Shown: piece after piece, positions 5,988 through 12,301 of the stretch
How the letters are laid out: the number at the start of each line of letters is the position of its first letter
Position numbering within the stretch: position 1 is the first letter of the stretch
Assembly: GCA_946011705.1 (NCBI GenBank)
Contig: CAMGCA010000019.1
Location: 1 to 14,164 of the forward strand
Reading direction: 5' to 3'
Origin: an uncultured Clostridia bacterium
Lineage (GTDB): Bacteria; Bacillota; Clostridia; Oscillospirales; Oscillospiraceae
Length of the DNA: 14,164 nucleotides
The notes under the pieces: generated by a model
Database searches by the model: none
Seen by the model: the letters and a program-made list of their open reading frames with translations, nothing else
Told to the model about the DNA's origin: nothing
Position numbers and translations under genes: made by a program

Positions 5988-7885
5988 TGCCTCCTGTCAA
6001 AATGCGCGGCGACGGCCGCATGGCGAAAAAGCCCAAGCAGACCCTTTCCCGGCTGCTGTCCTATATGCTCAAATACAAGGGCACCCTGATCGTGGTGGGC
6101 CTGTGCGTGGTGTTCAGCGCCGTGGCCCAGGCTGCCAGCTCCGCCTCTCTGGGAACCCTGGTAGACGACTATATCACCCCCACGCTGGGGCAGACCAACG
6201 CGGATTTTGGGCCGCTGCTGAAATTTCTGACCATGATGGCCTGCATCTATTTCGTGGGCATGGTGTCCTCGTTCCTCATGAATTTCCTGATGGTGAAGGT
6301 CAGCCAGGGCACCCAGAAGAGCATCCGGGATCAGATGTTCACCCATATGCAGACCCTTCCCATCCGCTACTTTGACACCCACACTGCCGGCGATATCATG
6401 AGCCGCTACACCAGCGATATCGATACTCTTCGCCAGATGATCTCCCAGGCTATCCCCCAGTGTGCGTCTTCCGTGGTGACGCTGGTGGTGGTGCTGGTGA
6501 CGATGCTGATTACCTCGCCGATTCTGACGGTTTTGCAGTTGATTACCGTGCTGGCCATCGTCTTTGCTACCAAGGTCATTGCGGGAAAATCCGCTAAATT
6601 CTTCATCGGCCAGCAGCGCTCTCTGGGCGCGGTCAACGGCTATGTGGAGGAAATGATCAACGGCCAGCGGGTCGTCAAGGTCTTCACCCATGAGGATACC
6701 TGCAAGAAAGAGTTTGATCAGCTGAACGAAAAGCTGCGGGGGGATGCCTACCTTGCCGGGGCTTACTCCAACGCCATGGGCCCCCTCAACAACAATCTGG
6801 GCTATGCCCAGTACGCGATTCTCGCCATCGTCGGCGGCCTGCTCACGGTATTCTCCGGCGGAAAGCTGCTCACCGTGGGCAAGCTCATCAGCTTCCTGAC
6901 CCTGTCCCGTTCCTTCAATATGCCCATCTCCCAGGTGTCCAACCAGATCAATGCCATCGTCATGGCGCTGGCTGGTGCGGAGCGTATCTTTGAGCTGATG
7001 GACGAGGAACCGGAACAGGACGAGGGCTATGTCCGGCTGGTCAACGCGGAAATTGATGAAAACGGCAACATTACCGAGTCCGACAAGCGCACCGGCCGCT
7101 GGGCCTGGAAGCATCCCCACAAGGCGGACGGTACCGTGACCTATACCGAGCTGAAGGGCGATATCACCATGTTTAACGTGGACTTCGGCTATGTGCCGGA
7201 GAAGACGGTGCTGCACGATGTGACCCTGTACGCCCATCCCGGCGAGAAAATCGCCTTTGTAGGCGCCACCGGCGCGGGCAAGACCACCATTACGAACCTC
7301 ATTAACCGATTCTACGACATTGCCGACGGCAAAATCCGCTACGACAACATCAACATCAACAAGATTGCCAAGCCCGATCTGCGCCGTTCTCTGGGTGTGG
7401 TTTTGCAGGAGACCAATCTGTTCACCGGCACGGTGATGGACAACATCCGCTACGGTAAATTGGATGCCACCGATGAGGAGTGCGTCAAGGCGGCGAAGCT
7501 GGCAAACGCCCACGATTTCATCACCCGCCTGCCTCAGGGCTAACAGACGGTGCTCACAGGCTACGCTGCCAGCCTGTCTCAGGGCCAGCGGCAGCTGATT
7601 GCCATTGCCCGGGCGGCGGTAGCCGACCCTCCCGTAATGATTCTGGACGAGGCCACCTCCTCCATCGATACCCGGACGGAAAAGCTGGTGCAGGACGGCA
7701 TGGACGCTCTGATGCACGGCAGAACCGTGTTCGTCATTGCCCACCGCTTAAGCACCATCCGCAATTCCGACTGCATCATGGTGCTGGATCAGGGCAGGAT
7801 TATCGAGCGGGGCAGCCACGACGAGCTGATTGCCCAGAAGGGCACCTACTACCGGCTGTATACCGGAGCCTTTGAACTGGAATAA
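5987..7885 (+). pseudogene. ABC exporter half-transporter, catalytic partner, interrupted by an in-frame TAA
   Basis: The frame begins MPPVKMRGDGRMAKK (ATG overlapping the previous stop by 1 nt, AAGGAG at 5971-5976) and encodes an exporter TMD, a long hydrophilic TMD-NBD linker (about 345-390) and an NBD with Walker A GATGAGKT (426-433). Codon 519 (7541-7543) is TAA, where relatives read G-Y-(D/Q)-T-V-L; one base change from TAT or TAC explains it. Beyond the stop, in the same frame, lie signature LSQGQ (530-534), Walker B with catalytic E555, and H-loop H586, all canonical for the TM288-type partner. The truncated 518-residue product lacks the elements needed for ATP hydrolysis, so the heterodimer would be inactive. 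A GTG at 7550 is in frame, but an isolated NBD tail is unlikely to be functional. Confidence 0.88.
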
Positions 7886-7895
7886 GGTTAAAGAA

Positions 7896-8023
7896 TGTCA
7901 TTGCGAACCAGTGACCGACGTCACTGGTGTGGCAATCCGCATCCTCCTTAAAATGTTCAGATTACTGACATTTTTATGGAAAACGGATTCCCACGCCAGT
8001 GTGCGCACTGGCTCGGAATGACA
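7896..8023. repeat. MITE-like palindromic element 1
   Basis: A 128-bp element with long imperfect inverted arms. The left arm (7896-7939) begins TGTCATTGCGAACCAGTG and the right arm (7984-8023) ends with its reverse complement at 16 of 18 positions. Each arm carries its own perfect hairpin: CCAGTGAC/GTCACTGG (7909-7928) and GCCAGTG/CACTGGC (7995-8012). Arm ends GGCAATCCG and CGGATTCCC are also near complements. There is no transposase and no convincing frame. The termini resemble those of the element at 10438-10546. Confidence 0.8.
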
Positions 8024-8044
8024 TATTCTTTTTTGAAAAACGTC

Positions 8045-8073
8045 TTGACAACGGCGGTGATCTGTGATATACC
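8045..8073 (+). promoter_or_regulatory. Promoter of the Zn/Cd efflux operon
   Basis: TTGACA (8045-8050) is perfect. With a 17-bp spacer the -10 is TATACC (8068-8073), preceded by TGTGA. A better-looking TATAAC at 8074-8079 is too far (23 bp). The palindromic operator at 8082-8097 covers the predicted start region. Confidence 0.6.
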
Positions 8074-8081
8074 TATAACAG

Positions 8082-8097
8082 ATGAACAAGTGCTCAT
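8082..8097. promoter_or_regulatory. Probable ArsR/SmtB-family metalloregulator operator
   Basis: ATGAACA-AG-TGCTCAT is an inverted repeat (6 of 7 arm positions). It closely resembles the ATGAACA/ATGAGCA half-sites known for CadC, CzrA, ZiaR and SmtB operators. It lies directly downstream of the promoter at 8045-8073 and ahead of Zn/Cd efflux genes, so metal-relieved repression is likely. No arsR-like gene occurs in the window. Confidence 0.7.
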
Positions 8098-8127
8098 ATG
8101 TACAGAAAAATGAAAGGGGTATTCATC

Positions 8128-8346
8128 ATGAAAAAGACCTACAAAATCGAAGTTGACTGCGCCAACTGCGCAAACCTCATGGAGCAGGCCGCAAAGAAGG
8201 TCGCGGGAGTCGCCGACTGCACCGTAAACTACATGGCTCTGAAGATGATCGTCACCTTTGCGGAGGGTGCAAGTCCTGCCGAAGTGATGGCCAATGTGCT
8301 GAAGGCATGCCGCAAGGTGGAGCCGGACTGCGAAATTGAGTTTTAA
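8128..8346 (+). CDS. Free-standing heavy-metal-associated (HMA) domain protein
   Basis: A 72-residue protein with the ferredoxin-like HMA fold pattern. Its metal site is DCANCA, with C11 and C14 as ligands; Asp directly before the first Cys is typical of Zn/Cd-type HMA domains (as in ZntA) rather than copper ones. It probably delivers metal to, or regulates, the ATPase encoded 117 nt downstream, which lacks an N-terminal HMA domain. The ATG at 8128 follows AAAGGGG; an earlier ATG at 8098 overlaps the operator and adds a poorly conserved tail. It is preceded by a promoter and an ArsR-type operator, so it is likely metal-inducible. Confidence 0.9.
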   Translation: MKKTYKIEVDCANCANLMEQAAKKVAGVADCTVNYMALKMIVTFAEGASPAEVMANVLKACRKVEPDCEIEF

Positions 8347-8448
8347 GAGTGGAGAGTGAAGAGTGGAGAGTGAATAGTTTTTCGACTTATATTAGAATTC
8401 ATCGCCGAAGGCGATACCATCACTCCACACTCCACACTTCACGCTCTC
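8347..8448. repeat. Heptamer inverted-repeat element B (GAGTGGA/GAGTGAA units) inside the efflux operon
   Basis: The left arm has four exact tandem units, GAGTGGA-GAGTGAA alternating twice (8347-8374), starting directly after the HMA stop codon. The right arm has CACTCCA, CACTCCA, CACTTCA, CGCTCTC (8421-8448), the degenerate reverse complement. The core contains the perfect mini-hairpin ATCGCC-GAA-GGCGAT (8401-8415). The ATPase ribosome binding site (GGGGGG, 8451-8456) follows immediately, so the folded RNA could affect its translation. Confidence 0.85.
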
Positions 8449-8463
8449 TCGGGGGGTCATACT

Positions 8464-10383
8464 ATGTCAAACAAACAAAAAAAGCTGCTCAGGCGGATTA
8501 TAACGGCGGCGGTGCTGCTGGCTGCGCTGGGGCTGGGAAAGAATCTGCTTCCCTTTGGGGAGCCGGTGCGCACTGCGGTACTGTTTGCGCTGTATCTGAT
8601 TCCTTACTATATAATAGGCCACGACATTCTGGCTAAGGCCTGGAGGGGTGTCCGCAACGGCCGGGTGCTGGACGAGTGCTTTCTGATGGCCATTGCCACG
8701 GTGGGCGCTTTCGCCATTGCCCTGCTGGAGCAAAGCGGAGAGTTTGCCGAGGCGGTGGCGGTGATGCTGTTTTTCCAGACCGGCGAGCTGTTTGAGAGCT
8801 ACGCCGTGGGCAAGAGCCGTAAGAATATCAGCCAGCTGATGGATATCCGACCGGACTACGCCAATGTGGAAGTGGACGGGAAGCTGACGCAGGTTGACCC
8901 CGATGAAGTGGAGGTCGGAACCGTCATTGTGGTGCGCCCCGGTGAGAAGGTGCCCATCGACGGCGTGGTGGAGGAGGGCCAGTCCAGCCTCAACACCAGC
9001 GCCCTCACCGGCGAGAGTATGCCCCGGGAGATTGGGGCAGGGGACAGCGTCATCAGCGGCTGCATCAACTTAAGCGGCGTGCTGAAAATCCGCACCACTA
9101 CGGAATTCGGCCAGTCCACCGTGTCGAAAATTCTGGAGCTTGTGGAAAACGCCAGCTCCCGCAAGAGTAAATCCGAGGATTTTATCAGCAAATTCGCCAG
9201 GGTTTACACCCCGGCGGTCTGCTCCTGCGCGCTGGCGCTGGCGGTGCTGCCGCCCATTGTCCAACTGCTGTTGGGCTACAGCGGCCCGATTCTGACCCTC
9301 GTGACCGACTGGCTGTACCGGGCCCTGACCTTCCTGGTCATCAGCTGTCCCTGCGCCCTGGTCATCAGCATCCCCCTGAGCTTCTTCGCGGGCATCGGCG
9401 GAGCCAGCAATCAGGGAATCTTAGTCAAGGGCAGCAATTATTTGGAAACCCTGTCCCAGACCACCTGCGTGGTGTTTGACAAAACCGGCACCCTGACAAA
9501 GGGTGTGTTCGCGGTCAGCCAAATCCACAACGTGGTGGGTACTCCGGAGAAGCTGCTGGAATACGCGGCCTATGCCGAAAGCGCGTCCTCGCATCCCATT
9601 GCCCGCAGCATTCTCAAGGCTTATGACAAGCCTCTGGAACCGGGCCGGGTGACGGACATTCAGGAATTGAGCGGCCACGGCATCACGGCAAAGGTGGACG
9701 GTGCTCTCATCGCGGCGGGCAACGAGAAGCTGATGAAGTCTCTGAATATCGCGGCAGGGCCGGTGAACGCGGTGGGCACTGTGGTGCACATGGCGGTGGA
9801 TGGCACTTATGCCGGATATATCGTGGTATCCGACACCGTGAAGGACACGGCGAAGCAGGCGGTTGCCGCTCTGAAAAGAGCCGGCGTAAAGAAGACGGTG
9901 ATGCTCACCGGCGATGCTGCCCCTGTTGCACAGGCTGTGGCGAAGGAATTGGGCATTGACGAATATTACAGCGAGCTGCTGCCCGGTGACAAGGTGGCCA
10001 AGGTGGAAGAAATTCTCGCCGCCAAGGGCGATCAGGAAAAGCTGGCCTTTGTGGGCGACGGCATCAACGACGCCCCGGTGCTGGCCCGGGCGGATATCGG
10101 CATCGCCATGGGCGCCATGGGCTCTGATGCGGCCATCGAGGCGGCGGACGTGGTGCTCATGGACGACAACCCCCTGAAAATCGCCAAGGCGATCAAAATC
10201 TCCCGGAAATGCCTGGCCATTGTCAAGCAGAATATCTGGTTTGCCATTGGCGTGAAGGCCATCTGCCTGATTCTGGGCGCGGTGGGTCTGGGAAATATGT
10301 GGCTGGCCATCCTGGCGGATGTGGGCGTCATGATTCTGGCGGTTCTCAACGCCATCCGGGCGCTGTTTGTAAAGAATTTATAG
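8464..10383 (+). CDS. P1B-type heavy-metal ATPase, Zn2+/Cd2+ (Pb2+) exporter
   Basis: A 639-residue transporter that uses ATP through a phospho-Asp cycle to expel divalent metals. Visible motifs are actuator TGES (182-185), CPC in the membrane metal site (295-297), phosphorylation motif DKTGTLT starting at D339, the HP dipeptide of the N domain (SSHPIARS), hinge GDGIND (531-536), and D619 in the last TM helix (ILADVGVMIL). CPC plus that Asp fits the Zn/Cd/Pb subclass (ZntA/CadA); copper pumps carry Met/Ser there. There are two N-terminal hydrophobic segments but no N-terminal HMA domain, which is supplied by the separate protein at 8128-8346. GGGGGG lies 7 nt before the ATG. The product is full length and appears intact. 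The pair is probably co-transcribed from 8045. Confidence 0.95.
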   Translation: MSNKQKKLLRRIITAAVLLAALGLGKNLLPFGEPVRTAVLFALYLIPYYIIGHDILAKAWRGVRNGRVLDECFLMAIATVGAFAIALLEQSGEFAEAVAVMLFFQTGELFESYAVGKSRKNISQLMDIRPDYANVEVDGKLTQVDPDEVEVGTVIVVRPGEKVPIDGVVEEGQSSLNTSALTGESMPREIGAGDSVISGCINLSGVLKIRTTTEFGQSTVSKILELVENASSRKSKSEDFISKFARVYTPAVCSCALALAVLPPIVQLLLGYSGPILTLVTDWLYRALTFLVISCPCALVISIPLSFFAGIGGASNQGILVKGSNYLETLSQTTCVVFDKTGTLTKGVFAVSQIHNVVGTPEKLLEYAAYAESASSHPIARSILKAYDKPLEPGRVTDIQELSGHGITAKVDGALIAAGNEKLMKSLNIAAGPVNAVGTVVHMAVDGTYAGYIVVSDTVKDTAKQAVAALKRAGVKKTVMLTGDAAPVAQAVAKELGIDEYYSELLPGDKVAKVEEILAAKGDQEKLAFVGDGINDAPVLARADIGIAMGAMGSDAAIEAADVVLMDDNPLKIAKAIKISRKCLAIVKQNIWFAIGVKAICLILGAVGLGNMWLAILADVGVMILAVLNAIRALFVKNL

Positions 10384-10384
10384 G

Positions 10385-10412
10385 AAAAAGAGCGGGGCGA
10401 CCCGCTCTTTTT
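10385..10412 (+). terminator. Rho-independent terminator of the efflux operon
   Basis: AAAAAGAGCGGG (10385-10396) and CCCGCTCTTTTT (10401-10412) form a perfect 12-bp stem with a GCGA tetraloop and built-in T-run, starting 1 nt after the ATPase stop. The A-run on the other side makes it potentially bidirectional. Confidence 0.95.
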
Positions 10413-10437
10413 CAGTGTGGGGAGTGGATGCTTCGCG

Positions 10438-10546
10438 TGTCATTCCGAGCAAGCGAAGCGCGTCGAGGAATCTACGCATTTCGTCCAGTCCGGCGGTCAA
10501 ATCGGTGCGAAGATCCTTCGACTCGCTTTGCTCGCTCAGGATGACA
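10438..10546. repeat. MITE-like palindromic element 2
   Basis: A 109-bp element with 36-nt inverted arms (10438-10473 and 10511-10546) matching at 29 of 36 positions, with termini TGTCATTCCGAG and CTCAGGATGACA. The arm sequence includes GAAGGATCT-type ends and a GCGAAGC core, a combination I recall as a very common intergenic repeat in diverse bacteria. It carries no gene. It sits between the efflux operon terminator and the glpK remnant, and shares its TGTCATTSCGA terminus with the element at 7896-8023. Confidence 0.8.
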
Positions 10547-10583
10547 CAACGGGTGATCCATCGCTGACACGCCGTTCTCACTA

Positions 10584-10829
10584 ATGCAGACCCAGTCGGA
10601 TATCATCGACGCCCCTGTCCAGCGGCCCAAATGCGTAGAAACCACTGCTATGGGCGCGGCGTATCTGGCGGGCCTTGCGGTGGGGTACTGGAAGGATCGG
10701 GAGGATGTGCGCAAAAACTGGGCCATCGAGCGCACCGTTTCCCCGTGCATTTCCGGCGAACAGCGGGAAAAACGCCTGCACGGCTGGAATAAGGCCGTCA
10801 AATGCGCCCTGGGCTGGGCTGAAGAATAG
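10584..10829 (+). pseudogene. glpK: Glycerol kinase C-terminal remnant
   Basis: The 81 residues closely match the end of glycerol kinase: MQTQSDIIDAPVQRP corresponds to the LMQFQSDILGxxVxRP block, ETTAMGAAYLAGLAVGYW is the diagnostic C-terminal motif, and GWNKAVKCALGW matches the last helix. A complete GlpK has about 500 residues, so some 420 N-terminal residues, including the glycerol and most ATP contacts, are absent. Upstream in-frame sequence back to the TGA at 10554 shows no further similarity, and the ATG has no ribosome binding site. The fragment is bounded by a MITE-like repeat and by heptamer element C, suggesting repeat-associated deletion. Substitutions at conserved positions (for example T for F after MQ, and D for G) suggest drift. 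Confidence 0.85.
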
Positions 10830-10836
10830 AGAAAAA

Positions 10837-10908
10837 GAGTGGAGAGTGAAGAGTGGAGAGACAGGCGCTGTCTTTGACACTGAACTCTCCACTCTTAACT
10901 CTTCACTC
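10837..10908 (-). terminator. Heptamer inverted-repeat element C, probable terminator of mnmA
   Basis: Bases 10837-10860 (units GAGTGGA, GAGTGAA, GAGTGGA, then GAG) are the reverse complement of 10885-10908 at 22 of 24 positions, with a 24-nt spacer that contains a small GACAG/CTGTC hairpin. On the minus strand the stem is followed at once by TTTTT (10836-10832), the form of an intrinsic terminator. The mnmA last codon GAG and stop TGA (10908-10903) lie within the GAGTGAA unit of the arm. The unit sequence is shared with element B at 8347-8448. Confidence 0.8.
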
Positions 10909-11964
10909 TGAAATCGTTCCTCCGCCGACCACTACATCCCCGTCATACAGCACCACGGCCTGTCCCGGGGTGACGGCCCGCTGGGGCTGGTCAAATTCTA
11001 CCCTCGCGAAGCCATTTTCCTCCGGGTAAACCGTCGCCGCCTGCTCGAACTGGCTGTGCCGGGTTTTGGCGGTGACCCGCATGGGCTGGGTCAGCTCCGG
11101 GAAGGGATACCAGTTCCAGTCGTTGGCCCGCAGGGAAGGGGAGATGAGGGCGGGATTCGGGCCCACGGTGACGGTGTTTTTTGCCATATCCTTGGCGCAG
11201 ACGTACACCGGCTCTCCCATGGCGAGGCCCCGCCCCTTGCGCTGGCCCTTTGTGGAGCAGGCCGCGCCCCGGTGACGGCCCACCACTTGCCCCTGAAGAT
11301 TCAGAAAATCTCCCTCCGGAAATACCTTTCCGGTGTAGCGCTGCAAAAACGCTCCGTAATCTCCGTCAGGCACAAAGCAGATATCCTGACTGTCCCGCTT
11401 CCGGGCATTGACGAAGCCGTTTTCCGCAGCGATTTCCCGAACCTGCGTTTTGGTCAGGTCACCCAGCGGGAACTGGATATGGGAAAGCTGCTCCTGATTG
11501 AGGCAGGCCAGAAAATAGGTCTGATCCTTGGCGGAATCCGCAGCCTTATATAATAGGTATCTTCCGTTTTCCTGCCGGATGCGGGCGTAGTGCCCGGACG
11601 CCACCCAATGGCAGCCCAGCTCCTGCGCCCGGCGGAGAAGCCGGTCAAATTTCAGATACCGGTTGCAGTCGATGCAGGGATTGGGGGTCAGGCCCTGCTC
11701 ATAGCTGGACACGAATTTCTGAATCACCTGCCGGTCAAAATCCTCGGTGAAATTGAAGGTATAGTGCCGGATGCCCAGCCGCGTGGCAACCGCCCGGGCG
11801 TCCTCCACATCGTCCAGAGAGCAGCAGGTGCTCTCCTCGGTGGGGCTGTCGTAGAGCCGCATGGTGACACCGGTGCAGTCGTAGCCCTGCCGCAGCATCA
11901 GGTACGCCGCCACGGAGCTGTCCACGCCGCCGCTCATGCCCACAAGGGCCTTGTTGTTTTCCAT
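10903..11964 (-). CDS. mnmA: MnmA, tRNA-uridine 2-sulfurtransferase
   Basis: MnmA (TrmU) thiolates position 2 of the wobble uridine (U34) in Lys, Glu and Gln tRNAs, using ATP to adenylate the base and a cysteine persulfide as sulfur source. The product has 353 residues (family ~355-370). Motifs are the PP-loop SGGVDSS (11-17), NPCIDCN (95-101) with C100 as the likely first catalytic Cys, and DSQDICF (191-197) with C196 as the second. The segment at 230-248 (GRHRGAACSTKGQRKG) is a slightly divergent form of the family's GxHxG..YTxGQRKG. The ATG at 11964 is chosen because AGGAGG precedes it and the family begins just before the PP-loop; a start at 12021 would place the promoter inside the gene. 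Promoter and terminator are both identifiable, so it is monocistronic. Confidence 0.96.
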   Translation of the reverse strand: MENNKALVGMSGGVDSSVAAYLMLRQGYDCTGVTMRLYDSPTEESTCCSLDDVEDARAVATRLGIRHYTFNFTEDFDRQVIQKFVSSYEQGLTPNPCIDCNRYLKFDRLLRRAQELGCHWVASGHYARIRQENGRYLLYKAADSAKDQTYFLACLNQEQLSHIQFPLGDLTKTQVREIAAENGFVNARKRDSQDICFVPDGDYGAFLQRYTGKVFPEGDFLNLQGQVVGRHRGAACSTKGQRKGRGLAMGEPVYVCAKDMAKNTVTVGPNPALISPSLRANDWNWYPFPELTQPMRVTAKTRHSQFEQAATVYPEENGFARVEFDQPQRAVTPGQAVVLYDGDVVVGGGTISE

Positions 11965-11992
11965 AGAGCCTTCCTCCTGAAGAGTTTCATTG

Positions 11993-12021
11993 AGTATAGC
12001 AGTACCGAAAATGAAAGTCAA
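11993..12021 (-). promoter_or_regulatory. Sigma-A promoter of mnmA
   Basis: On the minus strand TTGACT (12021-12016), a 17-bp spacer and TATACT (11998-11993) form a near-consensus promoter. Initiation near 11986 gives a leader of about 20 nt containing the AGGAGG site. Heptamer element D begins 12 nt upstream of the -35. Confidence 0.85.
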
Positions 12022-12032
12022 GACCAGGCGCA

Positions 12033-12090
12033 GTTAGGAGTGAGGAGTTAGGAGTTAAAGGTTACACATTACACTCCACACTCCACACGC
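12033..12090. repeat. Heptamer inverted-repeat element D, upstream of mnmA
   Basis: The left arm has GTTAGGA, GTGAGGA, GTTAGGA and degenerate GTTAAAG (12033-12060). The right arm has ACACATT, ACACTCC, ACACTCC and ACACGC (12064-12090), roughly the reverse complement. The arms nearly abut, giving a short loop. With element C it brackets mnmA. Confidence 0.7.
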
Positions 12091-12098
12091 ACCGAACG

Positions 12099-12208
12099 GT
12101 TACAATATTTTTCCCTGATTTTGCGCGATTGTCCCGGATTGTGACAAAATTCGCCCTGTTTTTGTGGTACACTGGGAGTGGTTACAGTATAAGGAAAAAT
12201 ATTGTAAC
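12099..12208. promoter_or_regulatory. GTTACARTAT half-sites forming two inverted repeats ahead of the secreted-protein gene
   Basis: GTTACAATATTTTTCC (12099-12114) is repeated as a perfect reverse complement at 12193-12208, a 16-bp match across 78 bp. GTTACAGTAT (12181-12190) also faces ATATTGTAAC (12199-12208), giving a 28-bp dyad matching at 9 of 10 arm positions. The spacer holds a possible extended -10 promoter (TGG-TACACT, 12165-12173). Repeated half-sites upstream of one gene suggest regulator binding, but the factor is unknown. Confidence 0.5.
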
Positions 12209-12235
12209 AAAAATGTAATTATTTTCAAAAAGGTA

Positions 12236-12264
12236 TTGCAATTTGTAAACGGGTCTGTTATAAT
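12236..12264 (+). promoter_or_regulatory. Sigma-A promoter of the secreted-protein gene
   Basis: TTGCAA (12236-12241), a 17-bp spacer and a perfect TATAAT (12259-12264) precede the gene. Initiation near 12271 gives a leader of about 31 nt with AAAGGAG (12287-12293) before the ATG at 12302. The GTTACARTAT dyad ends 27 bp upstream of the -35, suitable for activation or repression. Confidence 0.8.
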
Positions 12265-12301
12265 ACCGTTACTTACATAAGAAAAAAAGGAGTAAGAGCT
12301 T

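Noticed and set aside
7541..7543. TAA as a recoded sense codon
   Set aside because: TAA is used as a normal stop elsewhere in the window (ruvC, zinc-ribbon gene, first ABC gene), and no recoding structure is evident.
7550..7885. Independent ATPase gene starting at GTG 7550
   Set aside because: It is exactly the in-frame continuation of the upstream NBD and lacks Walker A, so it is the tail of the interrupted ABC gene.
7830..8021. Small frames across the palindromic element at 7896-8023 on both strands
   Set aside because: They translate inverted-repeat DNA, lack start signals and resemble no family.
10584..10829. Functional small gene starting at ATG 10584
   Set aside because: No ribosome binding site or promoter. 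The sequence begins in the middle of a GlpK motif, so it reads as a gene remnant.
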